Shown in pieces: positions 9,233 to 16,986 of a stretch of 47,334 nt of DNA. A program made the position numbers and the translations under genes. Every line of letters starts with the position of its first letter. Within the stretch, counting starts at the first letter, position 1. Under the pieces are notes generated by a model that worked only from the letters and a program-made list of their open reading frames with translations, ran no database searches and was not told the origin of the DNA. The stretch comes from Scytonema sp. RU_4_4. GTDB lineage: Bacteria; Cyanobacteriota; Cyanobacteriia; Cyanobacteriales; Nostocaceae. Location: the NCBI GenBank assembly GCA_012031965.1, contig JAAUSC010000029.1:1-47334 (forward strand). The letters run 5' to 3'.

Positions 9233-9997
9233 ATGAAGTTGATGAACTGTAAACACAAATATCATTTTTTACATTTCACCATAATTATCCTGCTGATAAT
9301 GGGCTACTTGCTACTTAACCCTGCTATGGCAAGTGCAGCCTCTCCATCTTCTACTGTTTACGAACAACGGCGAATCCATAGTCCAGATGGTCTTGGTAAA
9401 TTTTATATGGATCGAGAGATAGCTAAAGTTATGGGACACACGGGAGCATTTTGGTTAGAACGACCAAGTCGAGAGACTGAAGAACAACCAAGCAAGGTAG
9501 TTAGCATCCTTAACTTCAAACCTGACGATGTTGTGGCAGATATTGGTGCAGGAACAGGCTATATGAGCTTTCGTATTTCTCCCCTCCTAACAAAGGGAAA
9601 AGTGCTGGCTGTGGATCTTCAGCCAGAAATGCTGGATATTATTGAGTTCTTGAAGAAAGAAAATAATATTACAAATGTTGAACCTATCTTGGCAACTTTA
9701 ACGAACCCCAATCTACCACCAGAAAGTGTTGACTTGGCTTTGATGGTGGATGCATACCATGAATTTGAGTACCCACAAGAGACGATGGAAGGGATTGTTC
9801 GGGGGTTGAAACCTGGAGGTAGAGTTGTACTGGTTGAATATCGGGGTGAAAATCCCTTTATTATGATTAAGCCTGTGCATAAAATGACTCAGAGGCAAGT
9901 ACGAAAAGAAATGCAAGCTGTTGGTTTAGTTTGGCGTGAAACGAAAAATTTGTTACCGCAGCAGCATTTGATAGTGTTTGAGAAACCCCAAGCTTGA
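9233..9997 (+). CDS. exported class I SAM-dependent methyltransferase
   Basis: The 254-residue reading from ATG 9233 (a second ATG at 9242 is possible) starts with a clear signal peptide: a short charged region, the hydrophobic core FTIIILLIMGYLLLNPA, and a likely cut after AMA. The mature part has the SAM-binding motif VVADIGAGTGY, the acidic residue after strand 2 (AVDLQPEML), and a later strand LMVDAYHEF. A methyltransferase carrying a secretion signal is odd because SAM is cytosolic; the protein may instead stay anchored with its catalytic face inside. Similar proteins are common in cyanobacteria and bacteria. It is last in the exporter-phosphoesterase run. Substrate unknown. Confidence 0.85.
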   Translation: MKLMNCKHKYHFLHFTIIILLIMGYLLLNPAMASAASPSSTVYEQRRIHSPDGLGKFYMDREIAKVMGHTGAFWLERPSRETEEQPSKVVSILNFKPDDVVADIGAGTGYMSFRISPLLTKGKVLAVDLQPEMLDIIEFLKKENNITNVEPILATLTNPNLPPESVDLALMVDAYHEFEYPQETMEGIVRGLKPGGRVVLVEYRGENPFIMIKPVHKMTQRQVRKEMQAVGLVWRETKNLLPQQHLIVFEKPQA

Positions 9998-10007
9998 AAA
10001 AGAACAC

Positions 10008-10031
10008 AGAATTGCTGAATTCAGCAATTCT
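10008..10031. terminator. perfect 24-bp palindrome, possible terminator
   Basis: AGAATTGCTGAA and its exact inverse TTCAGCAATTCT abut with no spacer, 11 bases past the methyltransferase stop codon. The position suits transcription termination, but there is no T-run after it and a spacer-free palindrome may instead be a protein-binding or repeat sequence. Confidence 0.4.
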
Positions 10032-10068
10032 TAAGGTGGCGGTATAAAACCCAACCTAATTGCATTCT

Positions 10069-10172
10069 GATATCAAATCCGTTTGTATCGGAATTATTTC
10101 TCCTTCCTCTTCCTCTGCGTTCTCTGCGCCTCTGCGGTTTTTTAATCATTCAGATGCTACCGGATTTGATAT
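10069..10172. repeat. 104-bp element bounded by inverted repeats
   Basis: ATATCAAATCCG at 10070-10081 and its exact inverse CGGATTTGATAT at 10161-10172 bound a stretch rich in pyrimidine (CCTTCCTCTTCCTCTGCG). The structure suggests a small non-autonomous element or cyanobacterial interspersed repeat. No second copy was seen in this window. It fills most of the 222-base gap between the methyltransferase and mnmE, which are convergent. Confidence 0.5.
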
Positions 10173-10219
10173 GACTCCTTGGTGGAGCGTAGGCAGAGGG
10201 AACGCTTCTGCCCTTCTAC

Positions 10220-11602
10220 TTACTTCCCAATACAAAACTTACTAAAAATCCGGTCTAAGACAGACTCTGTGACTTCTTCCCCTGTTATTTCACCTAAAGC
10301 ATGAATTGCATCTCGTAAGTCAATTGTCCAGAAATCAAGAGGTAATTGTTGGGCAATTGTTAAGCGCACTTGTTCTAGGGATGTTTTCGCTTTTATCAAT
10401 GCTGCTGCTTGTCTTTGGTTAATTGCTAAATCTAAGTCTGCAGCTTGTACTTTGTCTAATCTCACTTTTTCTAAAATCGCAGTTTCTAGAGCATCAATAC
10501 CTTGATTTTGAGCGGCTACTGTTTTGACAATATGGTTGATACTTGGTGGATATTGCACCCCTTGTGCAGATGCTAAGTCAATTTTATTGATCACCAAAAT
10601 TAACGGACGATGTTGCACCTGAGAGTAAATTTCTTGGTCTAGTGTTGTCCAACCTGCTGCGGCGTCAATGGTCAAAAGCACTAAGTCTGCTGCACTGGCT
10701 GCACGGCGGGAACGCTCAACCCCTATCTTTTCTACTTGGTCTTGTGTTTGGCGAATTCCTGCTGTATCCAGTACCTGCACAGGAATTCCGCCGACAACGA
10801 GCTGCGATTCCACAACATCGCGGGTTGTTCCAGGCAAGTCGGTAACAATGGCTTTATCACTTCTGCTCCAAGCGTTTAATAAGCTCGATTTTCCTACGTT
10901 GGGACGCCCAACAATTGCCACTTTTAAACCTGTGCGGAGCAGTTCCCCTTTATCAGCAGTTGCGAGAATGTGAGAAATTTCTGCTGAAATTCTCTCAATT
11001 TCTGATATGATGACTTTATCATCCAGCGGAGGTAAGTCTTCCTCAAAGTCTATCCGCGCTTCAATTTCTGCTAAAACATCTAAGGCGATCGCCCGTAGCT
11101 GACAAATAGGATAGGCTAATTTCCCTTGTAAACCAGCAAGTGCGGCTTGTGCTGCTTGAGGCGATCGCGCTCCTACTAAATCAGCAATACTTTCTGCTTG
11201 AGTCAAGTCTAGTCGCCCATTCAAAAACGCCCGCAAGGTAAATTCTCCAGGTTGTGCTAATCTTGCACCATTTTCCAGACAGAGTTGCAAAACCTGCTGC
11301 ACCACCATAATTCCGCCATGACAGTGAAATTCCACCACATCTTCACGGGTGTAGGAACGGGGTGCTTTCATGATGAGCAAAAGTGCTTCATCTACCAGTT
11401 GCTGCGTTTGGGGATGGCGGATGTAACCGTAAAGGATATGGTGAGTTTCCCAAACTTGATGCCCGGGTGCAGAGAAAAGAGTTTGGGCGATGTGCATTGC
11501 TTGTGAACCAGAGACGCGCACAATCCCGACACTACCCTGTTGAGGAACAACAGCAGTGGCGATCGCGGCGATGGTTCCAGTCGTAGCAAAAATTTCCGAC
11601 AT
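10220..11602 (-). CDS. mnmE: tRNA modification GTPase MnmE
   Basis: With MnmG, MnmE makes the 5-carboxymethylaminomethyl (or taurine-like) modification on the wobble uridine of certain tRNAs, using GTP hydrolysis, a flavin and a folate donor. The 460 residues match the family length. The N-terminal folate-binding domain begins [20 protein letters not shown]. The inserted G domain has G1 [10 protein letters not shown] near residue 225, DLPGTTRD (G2/G3 area), DTAG and NKIDLA. The protein ends in the invariant Cys motif FCIGK needed for modification. It reads alone on its strand. Start and end both agree with the family, so no frame problem exists here. Confidence 0.97.
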   Translation of the reverse strand: MSEIFATTGTIAAIATAVVPQQGSVGIVRVSGSQAMHIAQTLFSAPGHQVWETHHILYGYIRHPQTQQLVDEALLLIMKAPRSYTREDVVEFHCHGGIMVVQQVLQLCLENGARLAQPGEFTLRAFLNGRLDLTQAESIADLVGARSPQAAQAALAGLQGKLAYPICQLRAIALDVLAEIEARIDFEEDLPPLDDKVIISEIERISAEISHILATADKGELLRTGLKVAIVGRPNVGKSSLLNAWSRSDKAIVTDLPGTTRDVVESQLVVGGIPVQVLDTAGIRQTQDQVEKIGVERSRRAASAADLVLLTIDAAAGWTTLDQEIYSQVQHRPLILVINKIDLASAQGVQYPPSINHIVKTVAAQNQGIDALETAILEKVRLDKVQAADLDLAINQRQAAALIKAKTSLEQVRLTIAQQLPLDFWTIDLRDAIHALGEITGEEVTESVLDRIFSKFCIGK

Positions 11603-11830
11603 TTGCGCCCTTTGAACAAAGACATTGAATATATTTCAATCCTTTCTCGATTGTAGAGACTCTGCATGAGTCGTCTAGGTAGAATTTTAGATTTTAGAAA
11701 TATTGCATAGAAGGTTACAGAAGGCAGTCACAAGGTTAAGATTTACTAAAGTAACACAAGTCCTTTGACTTCACAGTACGAATTCCTGCCAATGACTGCT
11801 GTTCTCAAAATGACCAATGAGGAGGTTTGC

Positions 11831-12019
11831 GTGGAAGAGGATAAGGTAAATAATCCAGAAAGCAAAACCAACGACAGTGCTTCTGATGAAAAATCGCACG
11901 TAGATGCTGCATCAAAGTTCATTCAAGAGACTTCTTTGGAAAAAATGCATGAAATAGCTGAAGCCGCACGACTGAAAAAACTTATGGAACCCCCAAAGTG
12001 GGTATATCCTAGCGAATGA
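11831..12019 (+). CDS. small acidic protein of unknown function
   Basis: I do not recognise this 62-residue protein. The start is chosen at GTG 11831 because GAGGAGG lies six bases before it; ATGs at 11792 and 11810 lie in frame upstream but have no such site. The product is highly charged and Ser/Asp-rich at the front, helical in the middle (LEKMHEIAEAARLKKL) and ends PPKWVYPSE. No signal or membrane segment. A degraded copy of its first third, including the same ribosome binding region, lies at 13442-13515. Function unknown; the coding call rests on the strong Shine-Dalgarno sequence and the duplicated copy. Confidence 0.6.
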   Translation: MEEDKVNNPESKTNDSASDEKSHVDAASKFIQETSLEKMHEIAEAARLKKLMEPPKWVYPSE

Positions 12020-12053
12020 GAACTCTTTTTTCATTGAGTTCACATGGTACTAG

Positions 12054-12076
12054 GGGCACGACGGTATGTCGTGCCC
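12054..12076. repeat. strong hairpin repeat
   Basis: GGGCACGAC and its inverse GTCGTGCCC are separated by GGTAT. This nine-pair stem lies 34 bases past the small gene at 11831-12019. There is no T-run, so it looks more like a common palindromic repeat than a classic terminator, though it could stall or end transcription from either side. Confidence 0.55.
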
Positions 12077-12186
12077 TTAAGCTTAATCGCTTCCTCTATT
12101 TGCTAAAATCAATTAGCACAATATCAGCTCCGCAAAATGTAGTACAGCGAAAACACATACACCTGAGTGTTAAGAGCAAAGTGGCT

Positions 12187-13080
12187 CTACACCGCAGTGT
12201 TTTGTGTTTCTTTAATCCAAGCATTCGGATTCGCCTCTTTTAGCTGCGCTAAAAAAGTTCCCATATTGCTATCCCCAAAGGTGGTGTACTTACCTTGAGT
12301 GTAGTTATCTGTTGGAGAGGCTGATAATGTCCCAAGGATTGTGCTGCAATCAATAACAGTTTTGTCTTCGCTAAATTGAAGGCTCGTAAGCCAGTCAAAG
12401 CTTTCATCTTGACCAACTATGGAAGTATCACCTTCAGGAGTGCTTGAGAGCGTGTTGTTACCCGTACCACCATAGAGCAGCCAGTCATGAGCTTGATTGT
12501 CTGTGAGTGTGTCACTACCAGTTTCTTTACCAGCGTCAGAAGTCGATTGAGATGTGGGTTCAGAAACAGAGTTTGAAGGAGAAATATTGTCCAACGTGTC
12601 CGTTGTCGGTGTGGAAGTAGATTCCGGAGCAGAGGTTGATTCGGATGCAACCTCTGGGTTAGATGTAGAGTCTGGTATGTTGCTAACAGGATTCGTATCA
12701 CCACTACCAAAATCCTGAACCCAATAGCCGTCATGGAAACCAACACCAAGCTCAGTATATTCGGGGTTGAGGATATTCTCTCGGTGTCCAGAGCTATTCA
12801 TCCAATCTTGAACAACTTGTTCCGGTGTTGTTTGACCTGCAGCTATATTCTCTCCCATCGTTTGAGCTTCGTAGCCAACTGTCTCGGCTCGATCCCACGG
12901 TTGAGAGCCATCTTCCCCAGTATGACTTAAGACACCACGTTGTGACATCTCTTCAGCATATGTATCAGCAGCATAGTTCAGTTCATCATTTGCTTTGAGA
13001 GGTGAAAGACCATTCTTGGCTCGTTCTTCGTTAGTGAGTTCTAAGACTTGCTGCTCGAACGTTGCGTTGTTTGATTCCAT
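12187..13080 (-). CDS. CAP-domain (SCP/PR1-like) protein with Ser/Thr-rich linker
   Basis: The 297 residues start at ATG 13080, with GAGGA a few bases ahead. Residues about 5-130 form a CAP domain: LTNEERAKNG, then SHTGEDGSQPWDR, GENIAAG and SGHRENILNPEYTELGVGF, with the His and Glu residues that line the CAP cavity. A Ser/Thr/Pro-rich linker follows (about 135-190), then a short C-terminal segment with DWLLYGGTGNNTL and FGDSNMGTF. The N-terminus has no signal peptide. The glycine-rich, acidic tail recalls proteins exported by type I secretion, but no RTX array is present. CAP proteins are extracellular and of mixed function; none can be assigned here. Confidence 0.82.
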   Translation of the reverse strand: MESNNATFEQQVLELTNEERAKNGLSPLKANDELNYAADTYAEEMSQRGVLSHTGEDGSQPWDRAETVGYEAQTMGENIAAGQTTPEQVVQDWMNSSGHRENILNPEYTELGVGFHDGYWVQDFGSGDTNPVSNIPDSTSNPEVASESTSAPESTSTPTTDTLDNISPSNSVSEPTSQSTSDAGKETGSDTLTDNQAHDWLLYGGTGNNTLSSTPEGDTSIVGQDESFDWLTSLQFSEDKTVIDCSTILGTLSASPTDNYTQGKYTTFGDSNMGTFLAQLKEANPNAWIKETQNTAV

Positions 13081-13189
13081 CAATCTGTCCTCGTAAAGAT
13101 TTGTTTACATGAACTTAGCAGAAGTAGCAATTCTACTGCCACTTTTTGTTACTGCCACTTTTGGTAGAAGCAAACCTGACGAGGGTTAA

Positions 13190-13440
13190 TTGATACTCCC
13201 TCGACTTGAAGTCGGGGGATTCTTGAGTTCTTGAGTGCCTATTTTCAGGAGTCCTTACTTCTAGGTCTGACATTTTTAGATTGCACCTTTCGGGTATGTC
13301 TATGGCGATCGCCGTTAGCGTTTGCCCGAGGGCGTGTGCGTGGCACTGGGCTCCTCTGCTGCGCGCTAGACTCACCATTATAAATGCCTCGAAGTATAGT
13401 ATCAGCTTGAGCGATTTTTGTATATATACAAAAAATATAA
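13190..13440 (-). mobile_element. IS200/IS605-type right-end remnant
   Basis: On the minus strand GAATCCCCCGACTTCAAGTC is followed by GAGGGAGTATCAA, a hairpin (13196-13218) built like the right end of the TnpB element in this window, where GAATCCCCC, a stem and GGGGGAGATGTCAA occur at 26824-26856. The adjoining 200 bases on the internal side contain no intact open frame. I read it as the end of a lost IS605-type element. Together with the pseudogene after it, this accounts for most of the 515-base gap between the CAP gene and the CBS gene. Confidence 0.5.
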
Positions 13441-13441
13441 A

Positions 13442-13515
13442 GAGGTTTGCACAGCATGCATAAGATAAATCATCCTGAAACCAAGACCGACGACAGTGCT
13501 TGGATGAAAAATCTT
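13442..13515 (+). pseudogene. truncated copy of the small protein at 11831-12019
   Basis: The bases GAGGTTTGC and the following codons (HKINHPETKTDDSA) align with the ribosome binding region and the residues DKVNNPESKTNDSA of the upstream gene. After GTGCTT a one-base deletion shifts the frame, and after GATGAAAAATC similarity ends. It is a broken partial duplicate of the small gene 1.6 kb upstream. Confidence 0.65.
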
Positions 13516-13598
13516 ATTTTTTCTTCTTCTAGACTCACTTTAGGAAGGCGTGACAGCTTAACAGGTTTGTCATTGCGATGGGCGTGCGACTACAAACG

Positions 13599-14651
13599 TC
13601 ATGACCCATTTTGTAACCACCTCACTGTCTGCTGCAAAGTTTTCATAACTTCATACACTTGTACTGGATTAAGGACTCGCAGTAAGCTGCTTTGAGTCAC
13701 AATGCCTATCCCTGTTCCTCCATTCCAAGACACTACCAATCTTGGCGTCTGTCGCCGTTGCATTTCCTCAAGAGCAGTCCATAAAGAATCCTCAGGATTG
13801 AGCAGAAATAGCTGTGTACTCATCACAGTTTGCGCCAGAACTTCAGATAGATTCACTTGCATTGCCTGAAATTGTACAATATCTTCTTCAGTGACAATTC
13901 CGACGGGGATGTGAACGAATTGTCCTAAATCTAACTGTGGGTGTTCCTCGGTGATCACCACACAGCTAATCCGAAACTCTTCCATAACCTGAGCTAAAGT
14001 CAATACCGAAGCAGTCATTGGAGCACGAATGACATGGGTTGTCATAACATCTGCGACACGCATGAACTTCAGGAGATGAACAGGGCGTAAAATGCTACGA
14101 ATACTGTTGTGGGAAACGACACCAATAAGTTCACCTTTTTGTCCTACTATCGGTAGATGACGAATGCGATACCGCCGAAATAAAAATAAAGCGGCAAAAA
14201 CATCTTTAAAAACAGCTTGCTCCAGGGTAACCACTGGTTGCGTCATAACTTCAGCTATTGTCATCTTTCCAAAGTCAACGCTATCCGCTGTTAACCGTAC
14301 AATATCCCGTTCTGTAAAAATGCCCAATAATTCTGTTCCTTGCATCACTAAGACACAGCTAGAACCTGTCTGATATGCGGTCAATGCATCTAATGGTGAA
14401 TCAACGCTAGATAATGAGCAACAATGAATTCGCTTTTGGTTCATCAAAGTAATGACATCTACCAGCAATGTTTTTGGTGTAACAATCAGTGGTTTGTAGT
14501 CTATTGCTGGTTGACTCAGCAGCAAGTCATCAAGTTGTATGGTTAATTTGTCTTGGGAATACTGTGGGTCATCAAGTTGCATGGCTGATTTGTATTGGGA
14601 ACACTGTTTCATAATGTACCAAGACTTCACAGAGCTCCTGACCTGTTTCAT
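13599..14651 (-). CDS. protein with two CBS-domain pairs
   Basis: The 350 residues are almost wholly four CBS motifs. The first pair is at about 55-185 (PKTLLVDVITLMNQKRIHCC, VLVMQGTELLGIFTERDIVR, VVTLEQAVFKDVF, LPIVGQKGELIGVVS). The second is at about 200-335 (RVADVMTTHVIRAPM, VGIVTEEDIVQFQ, LVVSWNGGTGIGIVTQSSLL). CBS pairs bind adenine nucleotides such as AMP, ATP or SAM and regulate attached domains; none is attached here. Similar four-CBS segments form the N-terminus of large cyanobacterial sensor kinases, and the sequence after the last CBS (VYEVMKTLQQTVRWLQ) looks like the start of such a linker, so this may be a stand-alone descendant of a kinase. The N-terminus contains a 14-residue duplication. 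ATG 14651 is used; ATG 14612 is possible. Confidence 0.85.
   Translation of the reverse strand: MKQVRSSVKSWYIMKQCSQYKSAMQLDDPQYSQDKLTIQLDDLLLSQPAIDYKPLIVTPKTLLVDVITLMNQKRIHCCSLSSVDSPLDALTAYQTGSSCVLVMQGTELLGIFTERDIVRLTADSVDFGKMTIAEVMTQPVVTLEQAVFKDVFAALFLFRRYRIRHLPIVGQKGELIGVVSHNSIRSILRPVHLLKFMRVADVMTTHVIRAPMTASVLTLAQVMEEFRISCVVITEEHPQLDLGQFVHIPVGIVTEEDIVQFQAMQVNLSEVLAQTVMSTQLFLLNPEDSLWTALEEMQRRQTPRLVVSWNGGTGIGIVTQSSLLRVLNPVQVYEVMKTLQQTVRWLQNGS
14527..14607. repeat. 42-bp tandem duplication in the CBS gene
   Basis: TCATCAAGTTG opens two diverged copies at 14527 and 14569, spaced exactly 42 bases. In protein this is a 14-residue duplication (QCSQYKSAMQLDDP, then QYSQDKLTIQLDDL) ahead of the first CBS motif. 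Confidence 0.75.
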
Positions 14652-14933
14652 CTGTTGTAAGTTTTGTCACTATTCGTTACATTGACTGATGACTTAAAAT
14701 CAAGTGAGTCATTGAGGTAAACAGGTATCTATTTTGATAGATGTCAGGTGATATGATTCCTGGTGCATATGTAAATTAAAAAACTGTAGAAATGCGATAG
14801 AATGAGCCCCACTGAAACAATATGAGTGGGAACCAAACTCGCAAGTAGCCTCCAAAGGCGGTATCAGTGTGCATCGAAGCTCCTCCTGCAGTGCGCTGTA
14901 GACGTGTCTTTCAGTCAAAAATCCTAGCTATTT

Positions 14934-15922
14934 ATGTCTAATACCACCTGGACTCGTCACCACATTCTTTCCCTCGCTGACTTCACGACCGCTGAGTATG
15001 ATACCGTTTTGCAAACGGCTGCTAGTTTTCAAGAGGTTCTATCACGGCGGACGAAGAAAGTCCCAACCTTGCAGGGACAAGTCGTGGCGAATTTATTTTT
15101 GAGCCATCCACTCGCACTCGCAGCAGTTTTGAACTGGCTGCTAAGCGGCTATCAGCGGATACACTGAACTTTGCCTCAGCAACCTCTTCAATGACAAAAG
15201 GAGAAACGATTCTCGACACGGCGAAAACTTACTTGGCAATGGGAACTGATATCATGGTGATTCGCCATCGAGAAGCAGGAGTTCCTCAGGCGATCGCCCA
15301 AGAAATGGATCGCCTCGGTGTACGAGTCAGTGTTCTCAATGCTGGTGATGGTCAGCACGAGCATCCTTCCCAAGCTCTGTTGGACTTATTTTCGATTTGT
15401 ACTCTCCTTGATCCTGACCTTCCACGAGTCGAGCTTTTAAAAGAAAAAAAGATTGCTATTGTTGGGGATATTCTCCATTCACGCGTAGCACGGTCAAATA
15501 TTTGGAGTTTGACAGCAAGTGGTGCTCATGTGCATCTTGCAGCACCACCCACCCTCTTACCTAAATTATTTGCAGATTACAGTGAAGATAAACCAGGTAA
15601 ACTGTTTCTCCACTGGGAGTTAGAACCAGCTTTGCAAGATGCAGATTTTGTGATGACTTTGCGCTTGCAAAAGGAACGGATGAGTGCTAATTTATTACCT
15701 TCTTTGCGAGAATATCACCAGATGTTTGGTTTGACACACTCCAGGCTGCAATTGTGCAAGCCTTATGTCAAAGTTTTGCACCCTGGTCCAGTTAACCGTG
15801 GTGTCGAAATTAGCTCAGAATTAATGGATGACCCAGAATTTAGCCTCATTCAAGCTCAAGTGACCAGTGGTGTTGCTGTTCGTATGGCGCTGTTGTATTT
15901 GCTAGGAAGTGGTAAGGCATAG
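14934..15922 (+). pseudogene. pyrB: aspartate carbamoyltransferase, one-base frameshift
   Basis: Aspartate carbamoyltransferase joins carbamoyl phosphate and aspartate in pyrimidine synthesis. Translation starts [17 protein letters not shown] at 14934. The carbamoyl-phosphate loop, normally [12 protein letters not shown], is present only if one T is added to the run TTTTT at 15096-15100; without it the frame ends at 15167. Downstream everything agrees with the family: SSMTKGET, the [14 protein letters not shown] motif, [23 protein letters not shown] and the C-terminal [11 protein letters not shown]. Length after correction is 329 residues, normal for cyanobacteria. Because the gene is normally essential, a sequencing error in a homopolymer or slippage-restored expression must be considered. 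It begins 282 bases after the divergent CBS gene. Confidence 0.92.
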
Positions 15923-16005
15923 CAGTAAAAGACAAGGAGGACAAACAGACAAGGGGAAAGGAAGTTTTTGACTCATGAGTCATGACTCATGACTAAATAT
16001 TAGTG

Positions 16006-16033
16006 TTGACATTTTTTGTATTTCGATTATTCT
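16006..16033 (+). promoter_or_regulatory. sigma-70-type promoter of the ArsR-type gene
   Basis: TTGACA at 16006-16011 and TATTCT at 16028-16033 are 16 bases apart. The ATG at 16040 lies only six bases past the -10 box, so the transcript would be nearly leaderless. TTCTAGAA next to the -10 is a palindrome and a possible operator for an autoregulated ArsR protein. Confidence 0.6.
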
Positions 16034-16039
16034 AGAAAT

Positions 16040-16905
16040 ATGGCTAACGAAGAAACGGCTCGGTATGCAGATATGTTTGCTGCATTGGGGTCAGAGCCAC
16101 GGCTTGAAATCATGCAGCTGCTGTTTGCGGCTTATCCAGAAGGGATGACAGTGGGTGAGATTCAGGAAAAGCTCAAAATCCCGAACTCAACCCTATCGCA
16201 CCATTGGAAAAGTTGCGGAATGAGGGTTTAGTGAAGAGCCGCAAAGATAAGCAATTTCTGTGGTACTCAGCGAATGCTGAGACGATGGAGGATTTGCTTG
16301 CTTTTTTGACGACAGGGAGAAATAGACGCGAAGGCGACAATCGCGTCTCCAATGAACACACCCTTGAACGCGCTAACAATACTTCTACACAGGAGCGGTT
16401 TATGTTTGAAAATTTTTTTGAGTCTATTTTTCAGAAACTGTTTGCATCTTTTTCTGACAGATTCCATCTTAAAGGCTTTGAAAGATTCACCCAAAAGGCA
16501 ATTAACGCGATTAATATAGCTCAGGCTGAATCGCGCCGTTTAGGGCATAATTTTGTTGGGACAGAACAAATCTTACTAGGATTGCTTGGTGAAGGAAGTG
16601 GGATAGGATGGCAATTTCTCAATTCTGTGGGGGTGAACTTGGAAAATGCACAGATTGAGGTCGAAAAAATTATCGGCAGAGGAAAAGGTGATACAGCTAT
16701 AGATATTCCCTTCACTCCCAGAGCCAAACGGGTGTTAGAACTAGCAGTAGAGGACGCTCGATATCTGAGTGTTAACGACGTTGGTACTGAGCATTTGCTA
16801 TTAGGAATTCTCCACGAAGGAGGGGGAGTCGCAATTCGGGTGTTGCAAAATCTTGGAGTAGATTTAGCTTCTCTAGAGCAGCGACTGCGAAGAGCTTTGA
16901 CTTGA
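16040..16905 (+). pseudogene. ArsR-type regulator fused to a Clp N-terminal domain, frameshifted
   Basis: From ATG 16040 the protein is a winged-helix ArsR/SmtB-type repressor ([31 protein letters not shown]). At 16204-16205 one T is missing: CAC CAT TGG should read CAC CAT TTG GAA to give the expected [12 protein letters not shown]. After that the frame is open through a linker and into two Clp N-terminal repeats ([31 protein letters not shown], then [32 protein letters not shown]), the substrate-binding part of ClpC-type unfoldases, without any ATPase. Corrected length is 288 residues. The frame through the linker has no stop, but an ATG at 16401 with AGGAG six bases before it could start a separate Clp-N protein. 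The ArsR half has no visible CxC metal site. Confidence 0.75.
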
Positions 16906-16986
16906 ACAGTTCACGTTTAGTGTTTGCTATCCTAGGTCAAGATACTAGCAAATAAAAAGTTCTTCACAACCGCCGTCTTGGTGCAA

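Noticed and set aside
13133-13457. Two minus-strand small open frames
   Set aside because: They overlap in different frames, match no family and lie in an IS605-type end remnant.
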